Notes: generated by a model not told the origin, from the sequence alone. Numbered from the stretch's first letter, positions 35,662 to 45,330 are shown. The stretch is DNA of 64,000 nt from Georgenia satyanarayanai (GCF_023715365.1 NZ_JAMBNZ010000011.1:1-64000); one strand, 5' to 3'. Numbers and translations are program-made.

Positions 35662-35713
35662 CGTCGACCTCAGCGCCGCGCCACGAGGGTGCGGCCGACG
35701 GAGGGAGACGACC

Positions 35714-36004
35714 ATGACCCGCTTCGAGGTCGACAGTGTCGAGGTGGAGGCGGCCGCCGCGCGCGCTCGGGCCAGTGCCGGCACCATCCACGCGGAGGTC
35801 GCGGGGATGATGACGCAGCTGCTGGACCTGCAGAGCACGTGGAGCGGTGCGGCCGCGGAAAGCTTCGCGGGCGTGGCCCAGGACTGGCGGGCCACCCAGC
35901 AGGTGGTCGAGCAGTCGCTCGACCAGATCACCGAGGCCCTGGACCTGGCGGCCCGCACCTACGTGGACGCCGAGATCAGCGCGCACGGGCTCTTCGCCCG
36001 CTGA
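35714..36004 (+). CDS. Orphan WXG100 (ESAT-6-like) protein
   Basis: A 96-residue helical hairpin protein. ATG 35714 follows GGAGGGAG, and an upstream in-frame ATG is rejected. The central motif is QSTWSGAAAESF, with two amphipathic helices either side, as in EsxA/EsxB secreted by type VII systems. The C-terminal ARTYVDAEISAHGLFAR lacks a clean YxxxD/E secretion signal, although YVDAE comes close. No EccC, EccD or other ESX genes are nearby. Its stop is one base from that of the convergent DUF4031-HD gene. Confidence 0.85.
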   Translation: MTRFEVDSVEVEAAAARARASAGTIHAEVAGMMTQLLDLQSTWSGAAAESFAGVAQDWRATQQVVEQSLDQITEALDLAARTYVDAEISAHGLFAR

Positions 36005-36005
36005 C

Positions 36006-36929
36006 TCAGCCCGCGCGCAGGAGGGCGAGCTCGGCGCCGACGTTCCGGCGGGCGGCGGCCTCCCACAGCAGGGTCCCCGTGGGCGTCGCATAGAGGCGGG
36101 GGCGGTCGAGCAGGCGCGCGAGCACGGCCGCGCGCCCGCACCGGAAGGCCGGCTCGGCCACGTGGCGGTACTCCGCGCGCACCCGCGCCGTGTAGCGCAG
36201 GTACGCCTCGGGCGTGCCCCCGAGCACCCCGAGGTCGGCGTCGCACAGCACCTGCCCCTGCGCGTCGTCCGGGCCGGGGGCGTGGTCGGCGGTGACGCGG
36301 ACGAGGCGGGCGACCTCGGCCGCCTCGGCGTCGCCGACGGTCGGGCCGAGGAGCGTGGAGGCCAGCGCGGCGGAGGCCTCCTCGTCGGCGGGGGTGGCGC
36401 CGTCGTGGACGGCGTCGTGGCACCACGCCGCCAGGTCGACGGCACGGCTCACCGGCTCCCCGCCGTCGGCGAGGAGCCGGAGCCGGTCGAGGACCTCGAG
36501 CAGGTGGTCCACGCCGTGGTAGACGCGGTGCGGCTCGCTCCAGCGGACGGCGAGCTCCTCCCCCACCTCGGGGCGCTCGGGCAGCAGCTCGGCCCAGCGC
36601 CGGGTGAGCTCGCTGCGCGCTGGGCGCTCGGTGGCGCGCACGCGCAACCCACTGGCACGCAGGCGACGGACGAGCTCGCGGCCCTCGACGTGCTGGGCAC
36701 CGGCCGCGACGAGCTCGGCGTGCCGGGCGGCGGGCACGTCGTAGTGGTCGAGATCGAAGGAGCGGCGGGGGACGCCGCACCGGACGGCGAAGGCGTGCAG
36801 CTCGGCGAGGCTGGTGTCGGAGACGAGGTGCGCCCACAGCGTGCCGTGCGCGGGCCAGCGTGGGGTATCGAGCAGGACCGCCACGCTCCGCCTCCGTCCT
36901 CGCGGTGCCGGCGCACCGTCATCCCTCAT
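36006..36929 (-). CDS. DUF4031 and HD-domain fusion protein
   Basis: A 307-residue protein. Residues about 15-100 are DUF4031 (VAVLLDTPRWPAHGTLWAHL, SFDLDHYDVPAARHAELVAA). Residues 105-300 are a COG4339-type HD domain (YHGVDHLLEVLDRL, LAAWCHDAVHDG, VLCDADLGVLGG) with an intact HD pair, unlike the paralogue at 34558. The reaction is unknown; HD enzymes of this kind are predicted phosphohydrolases. It converges with the WXG100 gene and is followed upstream by a perfect palindrome. Confidence 0.8.
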   Translation of the reverse strand: MRDDGAPAPRGRRRSVAVLLDTPRWPAHGTLWAHLVSDTSLAELHAFAVRCGVPRRSFDLDHYDVPAARHAELVAAGAQHVEGRELVRRLRASGLRVRATERPARSELTRRWAELLPERPEVGEELAVRWSEPHRVYHGVDHLLEVLDRLRLLADGGEPVSRAVDLAAWCHDAVHDGATPADEEASAALASTLLGPTVGDAEAAEVARLVRVTADHAPGPDDAQGQVLCDADLGVLGGTPEAYLRYTARVRAEYRHVAEPAFRCGRAAVLARLLDRPRLYATPTGTLLWEAAARRNVGAELALLRAG

Positions 36930-36970
36930 TGTCCATGCCGCTCGCGTCGGGCCGCCCCCTCGCCACAGAC

Positions 36971-37012
36971 GCCGACAGCCGGACTCCTCCGAGGAGGAGT
37001 CCGGCTGTCGGC
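36971..37012 (-). terminator. Perfect 20-bp palindrome after groEL (family A)
   Basis: GCCGACAGCCGGACTCCTCC (36971-36990) is followed by GA and then its exact reverse complement (36993-37012). It is the only complete, perfect palindrome of repeat family A in the window. It lies 52 bp beyond the groEL stop and 41 bp upstream of the DUF4031-HD start, so a groEL terminator is the simplest reading. Confidence 0.85.
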
Positions 37013-37064
37013 GCTGTCCGGGGGGTGGGGGTGGCCGGCGTGGCCGGTCAGTCCCCGGGTGGGA

Positions 37065-38841
<1,777 letters not shown>

Positions 38842-38845
38842 CTCG

Positions 38846-38874
38846 ATCTTGGCACTCTCCACCCGAGAGTGCAA
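38846..38874 (-). promoter_or_regulatory. groEL promoter
   Basis: On the minus strand TTGCAC (38869-38874) is followed after exactly 17 bp by CAAGAT (38846-38851). The -35 hexamer overlaps CIRCE 2 and the -10 sits between the two CIRCE copies, a layout suited to HrcA repression. The leader would be about 145 nt. The rest of the 38697-39012 gap holds the two operators and the hairpin at 38900. Confidence 0.65.
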
Positions 38875-38875
38875 G
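38849..38875 (-). promoter_or_regulatory. CIRCE operator 2 of groEL
   Basis: TTGGCACTC, nine bases, GAGTGCAAG: a second 9-9-9 HrcA site, one deviation in the left arm and two in the right. Centre to centre it is 34 bp from operator 1, about three helical turns. Confidence 0.88.
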
Positions 38876-38899
38876 CACGAGGACGGCCGGACGAGGTGG

Positions 38900-38934
38900 G
38901 CCGGGCCGGCGGTCACGGGGACTGCCGGCCCGGC
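38900..38934 (-). terminator. Hairpin after the LytR_C gene
   Basis: GCCGGGCCGGC (38900-38910) and GCCGGCCCGGC (38924-38934) form an 11-bp stem with a 13-nt loop. It lies about 80 bp past the stop of the gene at 39013 and just upstream of the groEL promoter, which it would shield from readthrough. Confidence 0.6.
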
Positions 38935-39012
38935 GATCCCCACGACGCTGTGGAGGGACGGCCCCACCTTAGATGTGAGTCTCCTCACGGTCAATGTCCG
39001 GTGAGACGGAGG

Positions 39013-39627
39013 TCAACGTCCGGCGAAGTCCGAGCGCAGCACGAGGGCGATCTCGACGTTCTGCGTGGCTGAGGGCGCCTCGACGAGGTTGCCGACGCCG
39101 AGGAGCTCGCCGATGGCCTCCGCCGTCGCGGCGAGGTCGGCGTTCCGGTAGTAGAGCGTGGTGACCTCCGGGGAGCCGGCGCCGTAGTCGGCCGCGCCCA
39201 CCGTGGTGAAGCCGGCCTCGCCCAGCTGGGCGGCGACGTCGCCGGCGAGCCCGTTGATTCCGGCGCCGTTGAGCACGGAGATCGACGCCGTGAAGACGGC
39301 CTCGTCGACGGGCTCGGTCGTCTCGCCCTCCGGCGTCGGCTCCTCCTCCGTCTCCTCCGCCGTGGGCTCCTCGGGCGAGGTCTCCTCCTCGGAGGTGGCC
39401 TCGTCGGAGGGCTCGGCGGTGGTCTCGACGGGCGTGGGGTCGGCTGCGGGCTCGCCGTCGTTGCCGGCGAGCAGACTCACCGCGCCCCACGCGAGGAGCG
39501 GGACGATGACGATGACGGCGAGGAAGGGCGCAAGGGCACGCAGGAGGGACCGCGGCTCGCGGTGCACGCCCTGGGGGCCACGGTCGCGGCCGGCGGCGTC
39601 GAACTCGTCCTCGGGATACTGACTCAC
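39013..39627 (-). CDS. LytR C-terminal-domain membrane protein
   Basis: A 204-residue single-pass protein. A short basic cytoplasmic part precedes a transmembrane helix (LAPFLAVIVIVPLLAWGAVS), then an acidic Glu/Thr/Pro linker (about 60-108) and a LytR_C domain (ISVLNGAGINGLAGDVAAQL to the end). LytR_C domains occur in cell-wall LCP proteins, but the ligase domain is absent here. The gene often neighbours DUF3263 in actinobacteria, as it does here. Role unknown, probably at the cell envelope. Confidence 0.85.
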   Translation of the reverse strand: MSQYPEDEFDAAGRDRGPQGVHREPRSLLRALAPFLAVIVIVPLLAWGAVSLLAGNDGEPAADPTPVETTAEPSDEATSEEETSPEEPTAEETEEEPTPEGETTEPVDEAVFTASISVLNGAGINGLAGDVAAQLGEAGFTTVGAADYGAGSPEVTTLYYRNADLAATAEAIGELLGVGNLVEAPSATQNVEIALVLRSDFAGR

Positions 39628-39671
39628 GCGAGCAGGCTAACCGTTCGCGGACGCGACCCGGGGCGGGACGC

Positions 39672-39953
39672 TCAGCTCGAGGGGGTCAGGCGGCGCCCGG
39701 AGCGCTCACGCTGGCGGGCGTCGCGCATGCGCCGCAGCCGCTTGACGAGCATGGGATCGGTGGCCAGGGCGGCCTCGGTGTCGATGAGGGAGTTGAGCAC
39801 CTGGTAGTACCGGGTGGCGCTCATGCCGAAGAGGTCGCGGATCGCCGTCTCCTTGGCGCCTCCGTACTTCCACCACTGACGCTCGAAGGCGAGGATCTCG
39901 CGCTCGGTGTCCCCGATCGCGGCCTGCGGACCCAGCGCGTAAGCGGTGTCCAT
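39672..39953 (-). CDS. DUF3263 family protein
   Basis: A 93-residue actinobacterial protein. ATG 39953 follows GGAGGAGGA at ideal spacing, so an upstream extension is rejected. The core REILAFERQWWKYGGAKETA and FGMSATRYYQVLN defines DUF3263 and looks like a small helix-turn-helix DNA-binding fold (AIRDLFGMSATRYYQVLNSL). Its promoter overlaps an 18-bp dyad. It lies 44 bp before the LytR_C gene in the same direction. Confidence 0.87.
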   Translation of the reverse strand: MDTAYALGPQAAIGDTEREILAFERQWWKYGGAKETAIRDLFGMSATRYYQVLNSLIDTEAALATDPMLVKRLRRMRDARQRERSGRRLTPSS

Positions 39954-40001
39954 GTCTCCTCCTCCTGCCCGGCGCGTCGAGTTCGGCGCCGCGACCACCC
40001 C

Positions 40002-40031
40002 ATGCTAGAGGGGAATGACAGCGATGTCATT
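40002..40031 (-). promoter_or_regulatory. DUF3263 promoter with overlapping dyad operator
   Basis: On the minus strand ATGACA (40025-40030) is 17 bp from TAGCAT (40002-40007), good -35 and -10 matches. A perfect dyad AATGACA-GCGA-TGTCATT (40014-40031) covers the -35 and spacer, flanked by GGGG and CCCC. It is placed to act as a repressor site and could also affect the divergent ung gene. Confidence 0.65.
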
Positions 40032-40072
40032 ACTCCCCGCGGGTGGGTGACCGTCCCGGTTAGGCTGCCCGC

Positions 40073-40744
40073 GTGACTGCGCTCGCCGACATCCTCGACC
40101 CCGGCTGGGCCCGGGCGCTGGCGCCCGTGGAGGACCGGGTCCACGCCATGGGCGACTTCCTCCGCGCCGAGGTCGCCGCCGGCCGAGGCTACCTCCCGGC
40201 CGGCGCTGACGTGCTCCGCGCTTTCAACCGACCCTTCGAGGACGTCCGCGTCATCGTCGTCGGCCAGGACCCCTACCCCACCCCCGGCCACCCGATGGGC
40301 CTGTCCTTCTCGGTCCAGCCCGACGTCCGTCCCATCCCGCGCAGCCTCGTCAACGTCTTCCGCGAGCTCGTCGACGACGTCGGCACCCACCCGCCGACCA
40401 CCGGTGACCTCTCCCCGTGGGCGGCCGACGGCGTGCTCCTCCTCAACCGGGTGCTCACCGTGCAGCCGGGCCAGCCCGCCTCCCACCGGGGCAAGGGCTG
40501 GGAGGAGGTGACCGAGCACGCGATCGGCGCACTCGTGGGGCGCGGGACGCCGCTCGTGGCGATCCTGTGGGGCAACCAGGCCCAGACGCTGCGCCCGCTG
40601 CTCGGCGAGGTGCCCGTCGTGGCCTCGGCGCACCCCAGTCCCCTCTCGGCGTCGCGCGGCTTCTTCGGCTCGCGCCCCTTCTCCCGCGCCAACGCGCTGC
40701 TCGAGGAGCAGAACGGTCGCCCGGTCCGCTGGACGTTGCCCTGA
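40073..40744 (+). CDS. ung: Uracil-DNA glycosylase (family 1)
   Basis: A 223-residue enzyme that removes uracil from DNA to start base-excision repair. The water-activating motif is [20 protein letters not shown] (GQDPYP, the actinobacterial variant of GQDPYH) and the DNA-intercalation loop is [38 protein letters not shown] is also typical. GTG 40073 gives the expected N-terminus. The 119 bp to the divergent DUF3263 gene contain the dyad. Confidence 0.95.
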   Translation: MTALADILDPGWARALAPVEDRVHAMGDFLRAEVAAGRGYLPAGADVLRAFNRPFEDVRVIVVGQDPYPTPGHPMGLSFSVQPDVRPIPRSLVNVFRELVDDVGTHPPTTGDLSPWAADGVLLLNRVLTVQPGQPASHRGKGWEEVTEHAIGALVGRGTPLVAILWGNQAQTLRPLLGEVPVVASAHPSPLSASRGFFGSRPFSRANALLEEQNGRPVRWTLP

Positions 40745-40808
40745 GTGCGCGCCCGACCCGGGACCGCCCCCCGGGCGCCCCACCCGCCGGTGGTGGCAGG
40801 ATTGTGAC

Positions 40809-41615
40809 GTGAGCGCCTCCACCGTCCCTCCGTGGGCCCGCTACGTCGCCGTCGGGGACTCCCTCACCGAGGGCATGGTCGATCCCGACCCGGCCGACCC
40901 CACCCGCCACCGCGGCTGGGCCGACCTGCTCGCGGGGGCGCTCTCGCGGCGCCGGGTCGCGGCCGGTCAGGCGCCGCTGGAGTACGCCAACCTCGCCGTC
41001 CGGGGTCGGTTGCTCGTGCAAATCCTCAGCGAGCAGCTGCCCACCGCGCGCGACCTGCGGCCGGACCTCGTGTCCGTGACCGGGGGCGGCAACGACATCC
41101 TGCGCCCGGGCGCGGACGTCGACGCCCTCCTGCAGTCGCTCGAGGACGCCGTCGCCGGGCTGCGGGCGGCGGGCAGCGACGTCCTCCTCGTCACCGGCTC
41201 CGACCCTGCCGGGGCGCCTGTCATCCGGCGCACCCGGTCCAAGGTGGCCGTCTACAACACCGGCCTGTGGTCGATCGCCCACCGGCACGGTGCGCACGTC
41301 CTCGACCTGTGGGGGATGCGCGCGGTCCAGGACTGGCGGATGTGGGCGGAGGACCGCATCCACCTGTCCACGGCGGGCCACGAGCGGGTGGCGCAGGCTG
41401 CTCTCGTGGGGCTGGGTCTCGTCCCGGACCTCGAGGCATGGGACGACCCGCTCGCTCCCCTGCCGCCGGAGGCGCGAGCCGAGCGTTGGCGGGGGAACGC
41501 CCGCTGGGCACGGGCCTACGCCCTGCCCTGGGTGCAGCGCCGCCTGCGCCGGCAGTCCTCCGGTGACCTGCGCCGGGCGAAGTACCCGGAGCCGGTCACC
41601 GTCGAGACTCCCTAG
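40809..41615 (+). CDS. SGNH/GDSL-family hydrolase
   Basis: A 268-residue esterase-like enzyme starting GTG 40809. Block I is YVAVGDSLTEGM with the nucleophile Ser, block III is VTGGGNDILRPG and block V is DRIHLSTAGHERVAQ with the catalytic Asp/His pair. No signal peptide, so it acts in the cytoplasm. The C-terminal 55 residues are Arg-rich. Substrate unknown (esters of lipids or sugars in the family). It ends 11 bp from the convergent chemotaxis cluster. Confidence 0.9.
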   Translation: MSASTVPPWARYVAVGDSLTEGMVDPDPADPTRHRGWADLLAGALSRRRVAAGQAPLEYANLAVRGRLLVQILSEQLPTARDLRPDLVSVTGGGNDILRPGADVDALLQSLEDAVAGLRAAGSDVLLVTGSDPAGAPVIRRTRSKVAVYNTGLWSIAHRHGAHVLDLWGMRAVQDWRMWAEDRIHLSTAGHERVAQAALVGLGLVPDLEAWDDPLAPLPPEARAERWRGNARWARAYALPWVQRRLRRQSSGDLRRAKYPEPVTVETP

Positions 41616-41626
41616 CGCAGGCGCAA

Positions 41627-42112
41627 CTACCGCAGCACCACCGACAGCAGGCCGCTGCCGTAGCCCTGCACGTCGACGGTCGTGTCGAGGCGGGGGCCGT
41701 AGCTGCGCAGCCAGGTGGCGACGTCGGCGGGGAGCGGCCCGGTGCCGGAGTCGTGGACCGACTCCAGGCGCAGGTGCGGGGCGTTGCCGACGTTGAAGAG
41801 CGCCGAGGTGACGTTGAGGACCTCGGTGACGTTCTCCAGGAGAGTCTCCGGCAGCGGGCCGAGGGACGCCTGCGCGGCGCGCGGCGGGATGAGCGCGATC
41901 GCTCCACCGAGGGCCGCCGCGAGGTGGGTGTCGACGGCCACGAGCGCCTCGCCGCGGAGGAACTCGGTCACGTACACGCCGACGACGACGCCCGGCTCGG
42001 TGGCCGGGGTGACCGACTCCTCGGCGACGGCGATCTCGCAGTCGCGCCCCACGAGCATGGTGAACAGGTCGCGCAGCTCCTTGAGCGGCGGGAGCGGGGT
42101 CGTGGCGCTCAT
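41627..42112 (-). CDS. CheC/CheX-like chemotaxis protein
   Basis: A 161-residue protein of no clearly named family. It ends the cheB-cheR-cheY-cheX-cheY operon and overlaps the cheY stop. The segment LPETLLENVTEVLNVTSALF has the ExxN spacing seen in the CheC/CheX phosphatases of CheY-P, and the overall pattern of a central LVAVDTHLAAALGGAIALIP fits a CheC-like fold. If so, it would remove phosphate from CheY. Assignment rests on context and a short motif. Confidence 0.55.
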   Translation of the reverse strand: MSATTPLPPLKELRDLFTMLVGRDCEIAVAEESVTPATEPGVVVGVYVTEFLRGEALVAVDTHLAAALGGAIALIPPRAAQASLGPLPETLLENVTEVLNVTSALFNVGNAPHLRLESVHDSGTGPLPADVATWLRSYGPRLDTTVDVQGYGSGLLSVVLR

Positions 42113-42477
42113 GCGAGGAGGGGGTCGATGGTCGAGCGGAACGCGTCCGGCGTGAAGGGCTTGGCGATGAGGAACAGCGCCCCCTCGCTCTCCGCGAGCT
42201 CGCGCATCTGCGGGGACCCCTCGGAGGTGACGAAGCCGAGTGGGACCTCGCTGCCGGAGGCGTTCAGCCCGCGGAGCAGCTCGATGCCCGTCATCTCGGG
42301 CATGTTCCAGTCCGAGAGCACGAGGTCGGGCTGCTGGGCGAGCGCGAGCTCGAGCGCCTCGGCGCCGTTGGTCGCCTCGGTCACCTCCCAGTCCCCGTAC
42401 CCGGCCTGGCGGAGAGTGCGGATGACGATCTGCCGCATGACCTTGCTGTCGTCGGCGACGATGACTCGCAGGCTCAC
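42109..42477 (-). CDS. cheY: CheY-like response regulator (second copy)
   Basis: A 122-residue single receiver domain from GTG 42477 (VSLRVIVADDSKVMRQIVIR). It has the acidic pair ADD, the phosphoacceptor Asp in LVLSDWNMPEMTG, the Thr/Ser switch in GFVTSEGS and the Lys in IAKPFTPD. CheA would phosphorylate it to signal to FliM. Overlaps its neighbours on both sides by four bases. Confidence 0.9.
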   Translation of the reverse strand: MSLRVIVADDSKVMRQIVIRTLRQAGYGDWEVTEATNGAEALELALAQQPDLVLSDWNMPEMTGIELLRGLNASGSEVPLGFVTSEGSPQMRELAESEGALFLIAKPFTPDAFRSTIDPLLA

Positions 42478-42950
42478 TGCGTGTCCTCCTTGGCGTCGGT
42501 GGTGGTGTCGGGTTCCCAGACGGAGATGACGAGGGGCGCCTCGTGCCAGTGGAGTGCGCGCTCCCACACGAGGTCCCCGTCCGGCTGGGTGTCGTCGAGG
42601 GTGACCACGGGCAGGCTCAGCGCGTTGCTTCCCGTCATGAGGCCCTTGAGGTTGCCGCCGATGACGTTGGCGATCTCCCCGAGGGCGTCGCGCACGTCCT
42701 CGACGGCGACGGGCTCGGCGGGGCCCATGGCGAGCAGGGCGCGGGCGATCCGGTCCGCGGTGGCGCGGTCGGTGGCCACGACCGTCCGCACGGAGGGCTC
42801 GCCCTGGATCTCCACCCAGGCGCGGACGGGATTGGCGAGGACGACGACGTCGCTCGCCCGGTCGGTGAGCAGTCCCGGCTCCCCGTCGATCATCGCGGTG
42901 AACATGTCCTGCGCGATCGTGACGACGTGCTCGGCCATCGTGGCGGTCAT
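42474..42950 (-). CDS. CheX-like CheY-P phosphatase
   Basis: A 158-residue protein with a CheX-type helix: EDVRDALGEIANVIGGNLKG contains the ExxN motif whose Glu and Asn drive CheY-P hydrolysis in CheX and CheC. A single motif is present, as in CheX. It lies between the two cheY genes, coupled to both by four-base overlaps, consistent with turning over their phosphoryl groups. No cheZ is present in the window. Confidence 0.75.
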   Translation of the reverse strand: MTATMAEHVVTIAQDMFTAMIDGEPGLLTDRASDVVVLANPVRAWVEIQGEPSVRTVVATDRATADRIARALLAMGPAEPVAVEDVRDALGEIANVIGGNLKGLMTGSNALSLPVVTLDDTQPDGDLVWERALHWHEAPLVISVWEPDTTTDAKEDTQ

Positions 42951-43330
42951 GCGATCTCCTTGACGGGCAGCAGTCCGAGCATCTCGAGCTTGCCCTTGAG
43001 GGCGTCCGGCGTGAACGGCTTGATGAGGTACTCGTGGGCGCCGGCCGCGAGGGCCCGCACGATCTGGCCGTGCTCCGACTCGGTCGTCACCATCATGAGC
43101 GTGATCCCGCGCCACTCCCGGCGCTGACGGACGGCGTAGACAAAGGCCAGGCCGTCCATGACGGGCATGTTCCAGTCCACGCAGGCGAGGTCGTAGCCGC
43201 TGTCGGCCTCGAGCAGCGCCAGCGCCTGCGAGCCGTCGGCCGCCTCGTCGGTGGTGTACCCGAGGTCCTGCAGCAGGCGGGAGACGATCCGGCGCATCGC
43301 GCGCGAGTCGTCGATGACGAGAGCTCTCAT
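42947..43330 (-). CDS. cheY: Chemotaxis response regulator CheY (first copy)
   Basis: A 127-residue receiver domain: VIDDSRAMRRIVSRLLQDLG, phosphoacceptor Asp in LACVDWNMPVMDG, switch Thr in LMMVTTESE and Lys in YLIKPFTPD. It differs well from the second cheY, so the two may have different partners or one may be a phosphate sink. ATG 43330 overlaps cheR. Confidence 0.92.
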   Translation of the reverse strand: MRALVIDDSRAMRRIVSRLLQDLGYTTDEAADGSQALALLEADSGYDLACVDWNMPVMDGLAFVYAVRQRREWRGITLMMVTTESEHGQIVRALAAGAHEYLIKPFTPDALKGKLEMLGLLPVKEIA

Positions 43331-44148
43331 GAGATGCCTCCTGGCACTCGGTAGACGGAACCTTGGGCGGTCGGGACGCGCTCCCACGCGTCGTCGATGC
43401 CCACCATGGACTCGGCGGCACCGAGCACGAGGTGTGCGCCGGGCCGCATGGCACGGCGGGTGCGGGAGAGGATGTCCCGCTTGGTCGCGGCGTCGAAGTA
43501 GATGAGGACGTTGCGGAGGAAGACGACGTCGAAGGGTCCACCGGCCGGCGGCGGCTGGAGGAGGTTGTGCTGCGCGAAGGTGATGGTGCGGCGCAGCTCG
43601 TCCTTGACGCCCCAGCCGGCGCCGGCCCGCTCGAAGTAGCGCACGAGCATCGCGGCGGGCAGGCCGCGGTTCATCTCGAGCTGGCTGTACTGCCCGGCCC
43701 GCGCCTGGGCGAGGACGGCGGTCGACAGGTCGGTCGCGAGCACCGAGAAGCGCCGCTCGCCGTTCTCGAGGAGCGTCATCGCGATGCTGTAGGGCTCCTG
43801 GCCGGTGGAGCAGGCCGCCGACCAGATCCGCAGCGTGCCCGGGTTCTGTGCGCGAGCCGCCGGAGCGACGTGCTGGCGCAAGGCCGTGAACGGCGAGGTG
43901 TCCCTGAACCACGAGGTCTCGTTCGTGGTGAGCGCCTCGACGACGCGCGTGAGCTCGCCGCGGTCGGGGCTGCGGCGCACGTCGCGCACGTAGCTGTCCA
44001 CCGCCGCGGGCCCGGTGAGGCCCTTCTCGCGCGCGAGCGGCAGCAGCCGACTCTCGACGAGGTACTCCTTGCCGGGCACGAGCTGGATCGCACTGTGGGT
44101 GCGCACGAGGTCCGCGACGTACCCGAAAGTTTCTGCTGACACGCTCAT
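43327..44148 (-). CDS. cheR: Chemoreceptor methyltransferase CheR
   Basis: A 273-residue SAM-dependent enzyme that methylates receptor glutamates. The N-terminal helical domain is followed by TTNETSWFRD and the SAM site IWSAACSTGQEPYSIAM; VVFLRNVLIYFD is the usual motif near 205. ATG 44148 overlaps the cheB stop, and the upstream extension is dropped. The four receptors in this window lack a C-terminal tethering pentapeptide. Confidence 0.95.
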   Translation of the reverse strand: MSVSAETFGYVADLVRTHSAIQLVPGKEYLVESRLLPLAREKGLTGPAAVDSYVRDVRRSPDRGELTRVVEALTTNETSWFRDTSPFTALRQHVAPAARAQNPGTLRIWSAACSTGQEPYSIAMTLLENGERRFSVLATDLSTAVLAQARAGQYSQLEMNRGLPAAMLVRYFERAGAGWGVKDELRRTITFAQHNLLQPPPAGGPFDVVFLRNVLIYFDAATKRDILSRTRRAMRPGAHLVLGAAESMVGIDDAWERVPTAQGSVYRVPGGIS

Positions 44149-45248
44149 CGTCGTGCCTCCCCCATGGCTTTTCTCATTGCGCTGGCGATCTCCTTGAGTG
44201 GAAGGACGGCGTGGGCGTGCCCGGCGGCGGCTGTCGCCCCGGGCATCCCCCACACCACGGACGTCGCCTCGTCCTGCACGAGGACGGTGCCGCCGGCGTC
44301 GGCGACCTGGCCGGACCCTGCCGCGCCGTCGGCGCCCATCCCGGTGAGGACGACGGCGAGCAGCTCACCGCCCAGCGCGGCGACGGCGGAGCGGAACAGC
44401 ACGTCCACGGAGGGGCGGCTGTAGTTGACAGGCGGGGTGTCGGTGAGCCGCGCCCGCAGGCCGCCCCGCTCGGCGGCGACGAGGAGGTGGCGCCCGCCGG
44501 GGGCGACGTAGACGTGCCCGGGCAGCAGCGTCTCGCCGTCGCTGGCCTCGACGACCGTCGCCGGCCCGATCCGGTCGAGCCGGTCGGCGAGCTGGCGGGT
44601 GAAGACGGCGGGCATGTGCTGGACGATGGCGACCGGCACCGGAGGTGCCTCGGTGAGACCCGCGACGAGCTCGGCGAGCGCGGCCGGGCCGCCCGTGGAG
44701 GAGCCGAGGACGACGGCGCGCACCGGCGTGGTCCGGGGCGTGGCCGGGCGCAGGCGGACGGGTCCGCGAGTGGTGGCGGCCGGTGGCGTGGCCACCGCCG
44801 TCGCCGTCGTCGGGACCGAGGCGAGGCGCTCGGTGCGGCGCCGGCCCGGGACGAGGGCGTGGACCTTGGGGACGAGCTCCTCGGCCACCCGCCGCAGCCC
44901 TTCCTGGAGGCCGCCCACGCCGGACGGCTTGGCGACGTAGTCCGTCGCGCCGGCCGCGAGCGCCTCCAGGGTGGCGGCGGCCCCGCGCTCGGTGAGCGTG
45001 GAGAACATGATGATCGGCATCCGGTGCCCGGCGGCCCGCAGCGCCCGGACGGTGGAGATGCCGTCGAGCTCGGGCATCTCGATGTCCATGGTGACGAGGT
45101 CGGGAGCGAGCTGCTCGACCTTGCCGAGGGCGAGGCGCCCGTTGGCGGCGACGCCCACGACCTCGATCGTGGGGTCGGCGCCCAGCGCCTGGGTGACGAG
45201 GCGGCGGATGACGACGGAGTCGTCGACGACGAGGACTCGCACGCTCAC
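44145..45248 (-). CDS. cheB: Receptor methylesterase/glutamine deamidase CheB
   Basis: A 367-residue two-domain protein. The receiver (1-120) has VVDDSVVIRRLV, phosphoacceptor Asp in LVTMDIEMPELDG and KPSG. A Pro/Thr-rich linker leads to the esterase domain (about 170-360) with the catalytic Ser in VLGSSTGGPAAL, His in IVQHMPAVF and Asp in TGMGADGA. GTG 45248 follows GAGGAGGAA. First gene of the cheB operon; the CACCGATGAC at -10 distance upstream recalls the cheA promoter. Confidence 0.96.
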   Translation of the reverse strand: MSVRVLVVDDSVVIRRLVTQALGADPTIEVVGVAANGRLALGKVEQLAPDLVTMDIEMPELDGISTVRALRAAGHRMPIIMFSTLTERGAAATLEALAAGATDYVAKPSGVGGLQEGLRRVAEELVPKVHALVPGRRRTERLASVPTTATAVATPPAATTRGPVRLRPATPRTTPVRAVVLGSSTGGPAALAELVAGLTEAPPVPVAIVQHMPAVFTRQLADRLDRIGPATVVEASDGETLLPGHVYVAPGGRHLLVAAERGGLRARLTDTPPVNYSRPSVDVLFRSAVAALGGELLAVVLTGMGADGAAGSGQVADAGGTVLVQDEATSVVWGMPGATAAAGHAHAVLPLKEIASAMRKAMGEARR

Positions 45249-45310
45249 GCGGGGTTCCTCCTCTCTCGGGTCATCGGTGCGTCGCCGGAGCGGCGCGGGT
45301 GGGTGGTGGT

Positions 45311-45330
45311 GGGCAGGCTCAGGCCTGCCC
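45311..45330 (-). terminator. Hairpin after the first mcp gene
   Basis: GGGCAGGC, TCAG loop, GCCTGCCC, a perfect 8-bp stem lying 4 bp beyond the stop of the receptor gene at 45335. It separates the cheA-cheW-mcp-mcp operon from cheB. Confidence 0.7.

Noticed and set aside
35714-36004. Part of an ESX/type VII secretion locus
   Set aside because: No partner WXG100 gene, EccC ATPase, EccB/D/E or mycosin gene is found anywhere in the window.
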